From Candidatus Moraniibacteriota bacterium (GTDB lineage: Bacteria > Patescibacteriota > Minisyncoccia > Moranbacterales > GCA-2747515), in contig JAOZUJ010000001.1 of NCBI GenBank assembly GCA_029938745.1, forward strand, positions 1 through 43,666: DNA of 43,666 nucleotides. The letters run 5' to 3'. Each line of letters starts with the position of its first letter. The stretch's first letter is position 1. Under the pieces are notes generated by a model. It worked only from the letters and a program-made list of their open reading frames with translations, had not been told where the DNA came from and ran no database searches. A program made the position numbers and the translations under genes. Below are positions 18,601 to 26,534 of the stretch, one piece after another.

Positions 18601-20753
18601 TGTAACTTGTATTGAGGATTATCTGTGCCAATGCCAACGTGTCCAGAATGTTCAATAACAAAACTTTCTTCTCCATTACTACGATTGATAATTGAGAATC
18701 TGCCAGCATCCTGACCAGGTACAATCGCATCTGTAGCTAATGCTCTAAATCCCCATACACCTCCACCATCTGACTCCAAAATAATGTCAGCAGATTTAGG
18801 CTCATAAGGACCTGGCGGAGGATCTGCATTAGCTTTTACATGAAGCGTGGATAAAGGATTATCTGTTCCAATTCCCACACGTCCATATGGCGTAATTCTC
18901 ATCCTTTCTAAATTATCTGTTCCAAAAATAAGTGGATCAGCTTCATAATTACCAATGATCAAGCCATCTGGGCTTGTGTCACCTGGATTCGATGACCCCT
19001 CATCTCCTAAATTTACAATTTCACTATATCCAGCCAAAGTCGGCAATCCCCATCTCGTTCGCGCCCTCTCTGACCCATGAGCCAACATAGATACTCTTGA
19101 TGCATCTGAGATAACGCCCGTACTTGCAAAATTATTTACACCAAATGTTTGTGTCCATATCCGAGCATCCTGAGCCGTAATAGCATTTTTTGATACTTCA
19201 ATATCTGGACGACTTCTGCCATATGTTGGAAATGTCAACTCATGACTCACATCCCAATCACCGTGAAAATATCGTCCTGCATTTTCTAATGATACGTGTG
19301 GATTATTATCAGTGCCAATGCCAATGTTGCCATTGCCTTTAATAACCATACTATTTTTCATGATTCCATCTAAACCCTTTGTGACAAATTCTATACGACC
19401 AGGTATACCGTTTGTAAAATCACTACCATCAACACGCATACGAATTTGTGCTAATCGATTTAAACTATTACCTTCAAAAGCCATTGCATCTAGGGCTGTA
19501 ACTACATCGCCATTGTGTACTGCCAAGGGATTTTCACTAGTTCCTCTATATCGTTGACCTCCAAAGTAACTTCCCATCCATGGTGTATCTGAATGTGAAA
19601 CACCTGTAAAGCCAGAATGTTTACCGTCTAGCGATTGATGTGTAAACCCTCCTATTGATTTGATACGATCCTCTGCGTAAAGACTTATATTGTAATATTC
19701 AAAAGAAGCATCTGTAAAAATATTTAGTGTAGCGGCGTTAATGTACAATTCTGTATCTGACACGATCTTTCTAATTCCATATTCCCTTTCAATTCCCAAA
19801 TCATCTACAACTTTTAGAATTGTTGTTTTAGTTGTAAGTTCCGATAAAAAATGTGTTCCAATGCCAGTAACCTTCGCTGCACTATCTACAGTAATAGTTC
19901 CTGTTCCATTTTTTATATCTGATGGATTAATGTGCAATGATGCTTGCGGACTACTAGTCCCAATCCCTACATTTCCATCCTCAGTAATTCTCACTCTTTC
20001 AACTCCATTTGTTTTGAGGAGTAATGCATAATTATCATTTGTACCTAATTGTGCAATTTGTCCAAATGAATTACCATTTTGTGCAAAAAAATTACCATTA
20101 ACTACATCAGGGATTGGTTTGTTTATCCAACTTGTTCCATCAAAGTACATGATGTCTCCACTTGTTGGATTTTGTGATATTTCTACTCCATCAATATCTG
20201 TCATTGTAATTGTACTGCCTGCATTTCCACAGCTCCAATGATCTTTTTTTGCATTCCAATACAACATCTCGTTATCATTTTCACACTGGATTCTTCCTGA
20301 ACTTGATACTTTTAATCCTCCCTTATTTACTGTGCCAAAAACTGTTTTCGATGGTAATTTACATTCCCACTGATTTCTCCCTTTTTGCCATTGTAATACC
20401 CTGTCATCTTTTGTGCATTTGAGATAATTATCTTCTACTGTGACAGAATTTTCATCATAGAGAAAGTGTGGGGATGTGTTTACTTCTTTTATGTATATTT
20501 TTTGAGTTGTTGTATCTGTATTTTGTGCAATTTGCGTATCTTGTTGTTGTGTTGCATCTTGTTGTACTTGCTCTTGTGCACGTACACGTACATGATCCAT
20601 AAAACCGACCACAATTAATGTGATCACTAATGCAGTTGTGACTGTTTTGAAATGATATTGTTTTTTTATTCTTTGTTTTGTTTTGTATGTTGAACGTTCT
20701 TTATGTAAAAAGTTGGGAGATGCTATTTTCTTTTTATGCATAGGGAGATGCAT
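15639..20753 (-). CDS. Giant exported fibre-like surface protein with S74 intramolecular chaperone
   Basis: A 1704-residue protein. Residues 37-52 form a hydrophobic signal segment after a very basic N-terminus, with likely cleavage near VRA-Q (59/60). A Gln-rich linker follows. A long beta-rich shaft then carries five copies of a G-(N/H/R)-(V/I)-GIGT motif with a following hydrophobic strand (for example GNVGIGTSSPQASLHI). Residues about 1020-1235 are a head of about 13 short repeats with core GFGxNALxxNTG, like YadA-type trimeric adhesin heads. Residues about 1393-1475 are a peptidase S74 (endosialidase chaperone) domain with the Ser-x4-Lys dyad in TTSDTNFKKNI, so self-cleavage is expected. 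A coiled coil and a beta domain end the protein. It is probably a trimeric adhesin or tail-fibre-like cell-surface spike. It stands alone between terminators. Confidence 0.88.
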   Translation of the reverse strand: MHLPMHKKKIASPNFLHKERSTYKTKQRIKKQYHFKTVTTALVITLIVVGFMDHVRVRAQEQVQQDATQQQDTQIAQNTDTTTQKIYIKEVNTSPHFLYDENSVTVEDNYLKCTKDDRVLQWQKGRNQWECKLPSKTVFGTVNKGGLKVSSSGRIQCENDNEMLYWNAKKDHWSCGNAGSTITMTDIDGVEISQNPTSGDIMYFDGTSWINKPIPDVVNGNFFAQNGNSFGQIAQLGTNDNYALLLKTNGVERVRITEDGNVGIGTSSPQASLHINPSDIKNGTGTITVDSAAKVTGIGTHFLSELTTKTTILKVVDDLGIEREYGIRKIVSDTELYINAATLNIFTDASFEYYNISLYAEDRIKSIGGFTHQSLDGKHSGFTGVSHSDTPWMGSYFGGQRYRGTSENPLAVHNGDVVTALDAMAFEGNSLNRLAQIRMRVDGSDFTNGIPGRIEFVTKGLDGIMKNSMVIKGNGNIGIGTDNNPHVSLENAGRYFHGDWDVSHELTFPTYGRSRPDIEVSKNAITAQDARIWTQTFGVNNFASTGVISDASRVSMLAHGSERARTRWGLPTLAGYSEIVNLGDEGSSNPGDTSPDGLIIGNYEADPLIFGTDNLERMRITPYGRVGIGTDNPLSTLHVKANADPPPGPYEPKSADIILESDGGGVWGFRALATDAIVPGQDAGRFSIINRSNGEESFVIEHSGHVGIGTDNPQYKLQVDGDIVPELNNTYNLGTSSLRWQDLYLGPSSLHIGAEHNEGIISYDTTDNYLGFDSDGDSQVEMIINDNGQMFVGSEPPLGFGLIPSASKLAVNDGNLSIHGGDLTVNSTALGYAGSAGTMIHANTISTYATTGPGTQHLRLAPGDAMSSVIIGNVNNPNKELHVAGQIKSESPDGVKDPSYHFENTFTAQQWRIHQDIDEGENLMFRDENLTRLMIENGTGNVGIGTITPNENLQVAGAINLGTTTNTNAGSIRWTGTDFEGHDGSSWVSFTSGGGASAISGLTDGITGTTSVFLGSGAGINDDLTTNSNTAVGINALNTNVSGHENVAFGHNALQSHTSSQSAGFGVNSLQSNTGWGSVGVGYNALQNNTGLYSTGAGYQALRNNTGGAASGFGASALYDNTGLYVSGFGANALSDNTADYVSGFGYNALQSNTGNYASGFGYNALYNNTSQAASGFGSFALMNNASDSASGFGYGALRNNTGNYSSGFGRSSLWYNTGEEVIGLGRGTLLYNQGDDNVAVGDGAFNNFNGTGTPKTFAPSSVNVTTNRITLAGHSFGNAGDYVNLRFTTGGTPPGGLSNNGIYQFKIIDTTTLELAEGNQIGNITSQGSVAHYLEDQNVYTNSTALGYNAEPTASNQMMLGNGSLYEVVPASDATQMLGSGSARWHTVFSANGVMTTSDTNFKKNITNLNYGLSELMQINPISYNWKDSEVGINKKIGFSAQQLQTVIPEVVRENNGVLGVFYSDIIPLTVSAIQEQNITITSNTLKTDANISTLTQLQDSIDTQLTTIAKIFGTQLAENGTMQDNVLQMQQDANNQSNLLDSIDSKVGLMQTQVDTIDELQTSLTDLLIALDEDNLLYTTDEGGLTLAGVLNATKIIADDIETDALTTGKFAVMEDEDSQHIGSVVIKEGTLEISIQTTDVRANSHVFVTVKDADRSIFAHVENIIDGESFVIGLNQESDEDVQVDWWIVDVIKEDKITSVK

Positions 20754-20833
20754 TATTTTTTAAGTTTCTTTATTATATCATGTTTTTTTGTTTAGGTAAA
20801 TTTGCTTGAGTAAATTTTATTTATAAATAAATT

Positions 20834-20869
20834 AATGACCCATTTAATGACGTCATTAAATGGGTCATT
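20834..20869. terminator. 36-bp perfect palindrome, possible terminator
   Basis: AATGACCCATTTAATGAC at 20834-20851 followed directly by its full reverse complement, with no loop bases. It lies in the 3' region of the aminopeptidase gene. A CTTTTTT run follows on the plus strand, where no gene needs it, while the minus strand has only a weak AT-rich tail. It may act as a terminator or as a cruciform-forming site. Confidence 0.6.
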
Positions 20870-20892
20870 CTTTTTTATGATGACGTGTGTGA

Positions 20893-22284
20893 CTATTTCT
20901 CCAACAAATCTACTAATAGTCGTACAGGAGAACCTTTTGCTCCTTTTGCAAGTTGCTCATCAAAAACTGCCGTCATTGTTGGTGCAATGTCGATATGCAT
21001 CCATTGTTTGTGATCTTTTACAAAATGCTTGAGAAACATTGCAGCTGTAATCGCGCCACCGATTCCAGGCTGTCCTTTTGTGCGAATATTAGAAATATCT
21101 CCATATGTTCCTGCAATCTCTGCACTGTATTCATCCCACAATGGCAACCGCCATGCATAATCACCTGTTTTTTCTGCACTCTTAAGAGTTTGCTGTGCTA
21201 ATTCATCATCGTCTGTAAAAATTGCACTTGCACGCTCACCAAGCGCAACAAGAGCTGCTCCTGTGAGTGTTGCCACATCAATTACTTGTGTTGGTTTGTA
21301 CATTTTTGCGTATGTGAGTGCATCTGCAAGAATGAGTCGCCCTTCTGCATCAGTGTGTCCCACTTCCACATGTGTCCCATCCATCATCGTCACAATATCA
21401 CCTGGACGATAGCTGTGCCCACTTGCCATATTTTCTACTACTGGAATCAGTGCGACAATATTTTTTTTGGTTTTTAACTTTGCCACTGTTAGCATCGTCG
21501 CAATTACTGCCGCACCACCACTCATGTCCATCATCATCTCTAACCCAAATGGATGTGGTTTTGTATCAATGCCACCACTATCAAACGTTACACCCTTTCC
21601 CACAAGTACTGTTGGTTTTTTATTTGGTGCTGTTCCTATATATTCCAAGATCATAAACCGTGACTGATTTGCACTTCCTTGTCCAACAGATAACACACCA
21701 TTCATTTTTTTACGTCGCATTTGTTTTTCATCCATAACACGCATTTTAATCTTTGTGCCCTTTATTGCTTTGCGTGTTGTTGCTACAAGCTGTGCTGGTG
21801 TCATATCACATCCAGGTGTATTTGCAAGATCACGACAAAAATTTACTTGTGTCGCAATTGTGACGCCCTTACGGACATCTTGTCTTTTTAATGTTTTGTC
21901 AGTTTTATTTACAATCACTACAATCTCTCCCACATCACCAAATCCTTCTTTTGGCACAGTTTTATATTTGCGAAATTCATAGTGTGCCATATACGCAGCT
22001 TCTGCAAAAACTTGTCCCAATTCTTTATCTAAATTATCAAAAGATGTCAGATCTTTCCATAAGATCTCAACACGTCCTAAATTATATTTTTTTGCCTCCT
22101 GTACAATTGTGCGTACCAAAATAATCCACTGACGCATCGTCATCTCCTCTTTCTTTGGTACTTTAATTTCTAAAATCTCTCTTTTTCCGTCAATCAAAAA
22201 ACGATTTACTCTTGCTTTTTCATTTAATACTACACACGTACATTTTTTACGTGATAATTTCTTATCGACAACTATGATCTTCAT
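20893..22284 (-). CDS. pepA: Leucyl aminopeptidase (M17, PepA family)
   Basis: A two-zinc aminopeptidase that removes N-terminal residues from peptides in the cytosol. The C-terminal catalytic domain is intact: VGKGVTFDSGG with the zinc-binding Lys and Asp (about 228-238), MMMDMSGGAAV, then VEVGHTDAEGRLILADAL, the M17 signature with metal ligands Asp and Glu and the catalytic Arg (about 316-324), and LTGAALVALGERASAIF. The N-terminal domain (1-150) is poorly conserved, as usual. Length 463 aa is slightly below the 480-500 typical of E. coli PepA. It lies 12 bp downstream of a small membrane-protein gene on the same strand and probably shares its transcript. Confidence 0.95.
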   Translation of the reverse strand: MKIIVVDKKLSRKKCTCVVLNEKARVNRFLIDGKREILEIKVPKKEEMTMRQWIILVRTIVQEAKKYNLGRVEILWKDLTSFDNLDKELGQVFAEAAYMAHYEFRKYKTVPKEGFGDVGEIVVIVNKTDKTLKRQDVRKGVTIATQVNFCRDLANTPGCDMTPAQLVATTRKAIKGTKIKMRVMDEKQMRRKKMNGVLSVGQGSANQSRFMILEYIGTAPNKKPTVLVGKGVTFDSGGIDTKPHPFGLEMMMDMSGGAAVIATMLTVAKLKTKKNIVALIPVVENMASGHSYRPGDIVTMMDGTHVEVGHTDAEGRLILADALTYAKMYKPTQVIDVATLTGAALVALGERASAIFTDDDELAQQTLKSAEKTGDYAWRLPLWDEYSAEIAGTYGDISNIRTKGQPGIGGAITAAMFLKHFVKDHKQWMHIDIAPTMTAVFDEQLAKGAKGSPVRLLVDLLEK

Positions 22285-22295
22285 AATATTTTTTA

Positions 22296-22652
22296 TTAAT
22301 TAGTGAGTTGTTTCGAATTATCATTTTTTTTATCTTGTTTTTCCCTTTTACGTTTTCGTATAAAATAATACAAAATTGCACCAAAAAAACTTAACAAAAT
22401 AATAATCAAGATCCATACCAATAGATCATTATCTTTTTCATTTTTAATCGCATCAACCAACATCCATACCCAAAAAGCAAGCAGAAGCATCATGAACACA
22501 AAAAACAGCAACATCATCACAAATGGCCATTTTGGCATTTGATCACAGGGGATAGCTTCGCCATTCAATGTGCACTGTGCAAGTGCACTCTGCGCAATAA
22601 GAATAAAACCAGCTAATGACATTAGGAGTGATATAGGTTTTTTCATACACAT
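22296..22652 (-). CDS. Small membrane protein with PLDc_N-like domain
   Basis: A 118-residue protein with an N-terminal signal sequence (about 1-25, cleavage after SALA-Q), a short extracytoplasmic piece with two cysteines, and two closely spaced helices: FVMMLLFFVFMMLLLAFWVW and a second ending in FGAILYYFIRKRKREK. The segment WMLVDAIKNEKDNDLLVWILIIILLSFFGAILYYF follows the pattern of the phospholipase-D N-terminal (PLDc_N) membrane domain, found alone in many small bacterial proteins of unknown role. Two in-frame ATGs (22652 and 22646) are equally possible starts. It sits 12 bp upstream of pepA. The C-terminal tail is very basic and then acidic and would be cytosolic. Confidence 0.6.
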   Translation of the reverse strand: MCMKKPISLLMSLAGFILIAQSALAQCTLNGEAIPCDQMPKWPFVMMLLFFVFMMLLLAFWVWMLVDAIKNEKDNDLLVWILIIILLSFFGAILYYFIRKRKREKQDKKNDNSKQLTN

Positions 22653-22716
22653 TATATTAAAAGATTATCTATATAGCTATAGTAATAACTTTACACGTAG
22701 TCTGTCAAATGTAATT

Positions 22717-24120
22717 TTACAAATTTTTTGTAAAAAAGTCTTGCAACTCATCAACACTCACTCTTTCCTGTTCCATCGTATCACGATCACGTACTGTTAC
22801 TTCACCAGTTTCAAGTGTATCAAAATCAACTGTTACACAGTACGGTGTACCAATCTCATCTTGACGACGATACCGTTTTCCGACATTTCCATTATCGTCA
22901 AACTCACACATGTACTGCATCTTGAGCTCATCATAAATCTCACGTGCTTTCTCCACAAGCTTTGGCTTGTTTTTGAGCAGTGGAAATACAGCAATCTTAA
23001 TTGGTGAGAGTTGTTTTGGTAACTTCAAAACTGTACGTGACTTATCATCACCTAGATCCTCTTCTACATATGCTTCCGTGAGAACAGCAAGAAATGTCCG
23101 ATCTACACCAACAGACGTCTCTACAATATGTGGCACATATACTTCATTTGTTTTTGGATCACGGTATTCTAATTTTTTACCAGAAAACTTTGCATGCTGT
23201 GTAAGATCATAATCACCACGCGCATGAATTCCTTCCAATTCTTTAAAACCAAATGGAAACCTATATTCAATATCCCATGCAGCTTTTGCATAAAAGACGA
23301 GATTTTCATGTTCATGCCATTTAAGATTTTCTTCTTTAATACCAAGGTCAAGATAATATTGCCACCGTCTTTCACGCCACTTCTCATACATATCCATTGC
23401 ATCATCTGGATGAACGAACATTTGCATTTCCATTTGTTCAAATTCCCTTTTACGAAAAATAAATTGACGTGCCGTAATTTCATTGCGAAATGCTTTTCCA
23501 ACTTGTGCGATACCAAATGGCACTTTTACACGCGTTGAGTCAAGTACATTTTTATAATTCACATAAATACCCTGACATGTCTCCCCACGCAAATACGTTG
23601 GCTCTTTATCCCAATCACCTGTAAAATTTCCAAGATTTGACTGTACGAGTAAATTGAAATTCTTTGCCTGAGAAAAGTCACTACCACCACATTTTGGACA
23701 TCGTAACTTTTCTTTATTTTCAACCAAAAGACCATTGATCTCTTCTTCTGTCATTTTTTCATCCGCAAACACTCCAGCATCTTCCAATAAATGATCAACT
23801 CGCACTCGCGAATGACACTTCTTACATTCAGAAAGTGGATCACTGAAACCACCTACATGACCAGAAGCTTCCCATATTTTTGGACTCATAAAAATACTAC
23901 TATCAAGTCCCACAATATTATCGTTTTGCTGTACCATTGCTTTCCACCACGCTTCACGAATGTTTTTTGCTAATTCTGCACCATATGGTCCATAATCATA
24001 TACTGCACCGAAACCTCCATAGATTTCGCTCGAAGGAAACACAAAGCCTCGACGCTTTGCAAAACCTACGATCTTTTCCATTTCAACTACTTCAGGAGTA
24101 GTTTTTTTCTTGTCACCCAT
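22717..24120 (-). CDS. glyS: Glycyl-tRNA synthetase, single-chain class II type
   Basis: Charges tRNA-Gly. The 467-residue protein is the homodimeric GlyRS type, not the alpha/beta GlyQS form. Class II motif 1 lies near YGAELAKNIREAWWKAMV. A zinc-binding insertion has CKKC (about 80) and CPKCGG (about 140). Motif 2 is FRNEITARQFIFRKREFEQMEMQMF, and motif 3 is VGVDRTFLAVLTEAY. The anticodon-binding domain begins at LSPIKIAVFPLLKNK and ends with the usual RDRDTMEQERVSVDEL. Upstream is a full T-box leader with its own TTGACA promoter, so expression should respond to uncharged tRNA-Gly. The leader replaces any Shine-Dalgarno signal; the ATG is at 24120. Confidence 0.97.
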   Translation of the reverse strand: MGDKKKTTPEVVEMEKIVGFAKRRGFVFPSSEIYGGFGAVYDYGPYGAELAKNIREAWWKAMVQQNDNIVGLDSSIFMSPKIWEASGHVGGFSDPLSECKKCHSRVRVDHLLEDAGVFADEKMTEEEINGLLVENKEKLRCPKCGGSDFSQAKNFNLLVQSNLGNFTGDWDKEPTYLRGETCQGIYVNYKNVLDSTRVKVPFGIAQVGKAFRNEITARQFIFRKREFEQMEMQMFVHPDDAMDMYEKWRERRWQYYLDLGIKEENLKWHEHENLVFYAKAAWDIEYRFPFGFKELEGIHARGDYDLTQHAKFSGKKLEYRDPKTNEVYVPHIVETSVGVDRTFLAVLTEAYVEEDLGDDKSRTVLKLPKQLSPIKIAVFPLLKNKPKLVEKAREIYDELKMQYMCEFDDNGNVGKRYRRQDEIGTPYCVTVDFDTLETGEVTVRDRDTMEQERVSVDELQDFFTKNL

Positions 24121-24355
24121 AATATTTTTATAATTAATAAATTAATACTTCATACAAATTAAAAACTCATCCCGACAATTCCAAAATACTACTCTTGAAA
24201 TTATCAGGACGAGTTTCATGTCTTAACCTCCGTCGCTCTATCGAGCTATGGCGATTGATACCCGCGGTTCCACCTGTATTCTTGTATAAAAATATATACA
24301 AACACTTTATCATATTGTACGATCCTCTAGGTGTTCCACCACCTACAGTGCTGCA
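24121..24355 (-). promoter_or_regulatory. T-box riboswitch leader of glyS
   Basis: On the minus strand the leader contains GGTGGAACCGCGG (24274-24262), a match to the T-box consensus. Its UGGA would pair with the UCCA end of tRNA-Gly. CAGG before the bulge and GCGGG after it can pair with CCTG and CTCGT near 24214-24204, giving the antiterminator. The same 3' strand is also part of a 19-bp terminator stem (24215-24197 with 24182-24164, a few G-U pairs) followed by TTTTT. Upstream are a 7-bp hairpin (TTGTATA...TATACAA) and a compact hairpin region in place of a long Stem I; the loop GTGGAA contains GGA, a possible glycine specifier. The Stem I assignment is the weak part. Confidence 0.87.
24164..24215 (-). 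terminator. Leader terminator of the glyS T-box
   Basis: A 19-bp stem between 24215-24197 and 24182-24164 with a 14-nt loop and a T run directly after. Its 5' arm overlaps the antiterminator strand, so the two folds exclude each other. Confidence 0.88.
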
Positions 24356-24358
24356 ACA

Positions 24359-24387
24359 AATATACCACCCACAAAAATCATTGTCAA
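24359..24387 (-). promoter_or_regulatory. Sigma70-type promoter for glyS
   Basis: Minus-strand TTGACA (24387-24382), a 17-bp spacer and TATATT (24364-24359). The RNA would begin near 24352, directly before the T-box leader. Confidence 0.8.
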
Positions 24388-24407
24388 CTCAAAACTTACA
24401 TATAAAC

Positions 24408-24434
24408 AAAACTCTACAATAATTGTAGAGTTTT
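24408..24434. terminator. Terminator of the HU gene
   Basis: A perfect 13-bp stem (AAAACTCTACAAT and complement) with a 1-nt centre. It lies between the HU gene and the glyS promoter and separates the two units. Confidence 0.8.
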
Positions 24435-24483
24435 GTTTCCATCTTTTTGAGTCATTCGAAAAAATGGCCTTTGTATAAATTCT

Positions 24484-24768
24484 TTACGCTTTTATTGCAT
24501 CTTTCAAAGACTTTCCAGCCTTAAACTTTGGTACAGTTGTTGCAGCGATTTGAATTCTTTCTCCAGTCTTTGGATTTACGCCCATTCGCGCAGCACGGTC
24601 AGATGTTGAAAATGTTCCAAATCCTGTAAAAGCTACTTCATTTCGTCCTTGCAATTGTGTTGTTACCTCATCGAGGAATGCTTCTAGAAAACGTTCTGTG
24701 TCAGCTTTTGTCATATCAGTCTTTGAAGCAACTGCTTCTACGAACATACTTTTATTTACTTTTGCCAT
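24484..24768 (-). CDS. hup: HU-family DNA-binding protein
   Basis: A 94-residue histone-like protein that bends and compacts DNA. The family pattern is complete: MAKVNKSMFVEAVA, an N-terminal helical dimerisation part, FTGFGTFSTSDRAARMGVNPKTGERIQIAATTVPKFKAGKSLKDAI with the arm motif RxGxNPxTGExI and the closing PxFKxGKxLK. I choose the ATG at 24768, which gives the usual MAKVNK start; a GTG four codons upstream (24780) is also in frame. AAAGGA lies 14 nt before this ATG, which is far for a Shine-Dalgarno sequence and very near the GTG, so the true start is not certain. Single-gene unit with terminator. Confidence 0.93.
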   Translation of the reverse strand: MAKVNKSMFVEAVASKTDMTKADTERFLEAFLDEVTTQLQGRNEVAFTGFGTFSTSDRAARMGVNPKTGERIQIAATTVPKFKAGKSLKDAIKA

Positions 24769-24939
24769 TATAGTTTTCACCGTCCTTTCTATATTAAAAT
24801 TTTACTTACTTATTTTGTAATGCACTTATTCTACTACTTTTTGTGTAGATAAGGCAAGTCTGTTATTCACAGCCTTATACATATGATGCTGGTAAGTGTC
24901 TTTTTTGTCAACAACACTCTTGAATAATCTACCAAAATA

Positions 24940-24974
24940 AAAGCTGAAAGTTTCATAAAAAAACTTTCAGCTTT
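24940..24974. terminator. Terminator of the RNase Y gene
   Basis: A perfect 14-bp stem (AAAGCTGAAAGTTT at 24940-24953, complement at 24961-24974) lying 31 bp past the rny stop on the minus strand. Confidence 0.85.
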
Positions 24975-25004
24975 ATATTTTTTTCTCAAAAATTTCTTGC
25001 TAGG

Positions 25005-26534
25005 TTAGCGTGCATATTCAATAGAACGTGTCTCTCGCAAAAGATTAATTTTAATTTCTCCTGGGTATTTCAATTCTTCTTCAATTTTATCCGCAATATC
25101 TCGTGCAAGTTTTGCAGATGCAAGATCATCTATTTCTTCTGCTCGCACAAAGACACGAATTTCACGACCAGCTTGAATTGCATAACACTTTTCTACTCCA
25201 TCAAAGTTCCCTGTCAATGTTTCAAGCTCCTCAAGTCGCTTGAGATAATTTTCCACTGTATCCTTACGTGCACCTGGTCTTGCAGCCGATAGTGCATCTG
25301 CAGCAGTGATAATATATGACTCTGGTGAAGAATATGGATATTCCTCGTGATGTGATTTCATTGCGTCAATGACATTTGGATCAATATTAAACTTCTCCAA
25401 TATCTTAATACCAATCTCCACATGTGTCCCCTGCACCTCGTGGTCAACAGCTTTTCCGATATCATGCAAAAGCCCTGCCATCTTTGCAACTTTTACATCA
25501 CATCCAAGTTCTGTTGCAAGTGCACCTGAAAGATAAGACACTTCCAAAGAATGTAACAATACATTTTGTTTGAAACTTGTACGATAACGTAATCGCCCAA
25601 GCATATATAATAATTTTGGATTGAGTCCTGCTATACCAACTTCGTATGCAGCAGCATCTCCTGCCTCACGAATACGATTGTCAATTTCTTTCTCTGCCCA
25701 TCCAACAATTTCTTCAATTTTTGCTGGATGAATACGTCCATCATCAATGAGTTTTTCCAAAGCAATTTTTGCAACTTCTCTACGAACTGGATCAAAAGAT
25801 GACAACACAATAGAATCTGGTGTTTCATCAATAATCACTTCAACACCTGTCATACGTTCAAGCGCACGAATATTCCGACCTTCCTTACCAATGATCTTTC
25901 CTTTGATTTCTTCATTTGGAATAGAAAGTGTTGATGTCATAACTTCTGCAGCATGTGAACGTGAATACTTCTGAATCACGTGTGTCATAATATCACGTGC
26001 TTCTTTTTCTAATTCATCATGTGATTGTCTTTGTAATCGTGTCATTTGTTCTGCAAGCTCATCACGATTTTGTTCTTCTGTTAATTGTATGAGAGCTGTT
26101 TTTGCTTGTGTTTGTGTTAGTTCACTAATACTTTCAAGTCGCGTCAATTCTTCATCGCGCATTTCTTCTACTTTTTGACGTACTTCACGTACCTCATCTG
26201 CCTTTTCTTTTAATGCTTCCTTACTCTGATCAGCTTCTTCTATTTTTTGATCAAGAACATTCTCACGTTTTTCCAAACGTTGTTCTGATGAACGAATTGC
26301 CTGTTTTCGTTCTCGTTCTTCTGTATCAGCTTTGTCTAATATATTTACAGCCTTGTTCTTTGCTTCAAGTACAATGTCTTGTGCTTTTGTTTTTGCTTGA
26401 GTAATAATTTGAGATACTTGTCCTTCTGCCGTTTTTACTTGGTTTTTTGCAATAATTTGACGTGCAATATAACCAGCAATGATACCAACGACGAACGATA
26501 CAAACACCCAAATCAATAGTGTTGATTCGATCAT
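25005..26534 (-). CDS. rny: Ribonuclease Y
   Basis: Membrane-anchored endoribonuclease that starts mRNA decay. The 509-residue protein has one N-terminal helix (about 5-25), then a long Glu/Lys/Gln coiled coil (about 35-190). Its KH domain contains IPNEEIKGKIIGKEGRNIRALERMTGVEVIIDETPD (GKEGRN is the KH loop), and its HD domain contains LHDIGKAVDHEVQGTHVEIG with the His-Asp metal pair and later MKSHHEEYPYSS. Order and length match the family well. The gene is a single unit, divergent from gpmI. A GGTGGAT about 14 nt before the ATG is at best a weak ribosome binding site. Confidence 0.96.
   Translation of the reverse strand: MIESTLLIWVFVSFVVGIIAGYIARQIIAKNQVKTAEGQVSQIITQAKTKAQDIVLEAKNKAVNILDKADTEERERKQAIRSSEQRLEKRENVLDQKIEEADQSKEALKEKADEVREVRQKVEEMRDEELTRLESISELTQTQAKTALIQLTEEQNRDELAEQMTRLQRQSHDELEKEARDIMTHVIQKYSRSHAAEVMTSTLSIPNEEIKGKIIGKEGRNIRALERMTGVEVIIDETPDSIVLSSFDPVRREVAKIALEKLIDDGRIHPAKIEEIVGWAEKEIDNRIREAGDAAAYEVGIAGLNPKLLYMLGRLRYRTSFKQNVLLHSLEVSYLSGALATELGCDVKVAKMAGLLHDIGKAVDHEVQGTHVEIGIKILEKFNIDPNVIDAMKSHHEEYPYSSPESYIITAADALSAARPGARKDTVENYLKRLEELETLTGNFDGVEKCYAIQAGREIRVFVRAEEIDDLASAKLARDIADKIEEELKYPGEIKINLLRETRSIEYAR

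Noticed and set aside
7802..20859. Shared 16-bp palindrome TTAATGACGTCATTAA inside sufU (7802-7817) and in the palindrome at 20844-20859
   Set aside because: In an AT-rich 44-kb window one shared 16-mer is not far from chance, and one copy is part of a coding tandem repeat.
22570..23007. Plus-strand open frame of 145 codons
   Set aside because: It is antisense to the glyS 3' end and the small membrane gene, with a composition typical of shadow frames.
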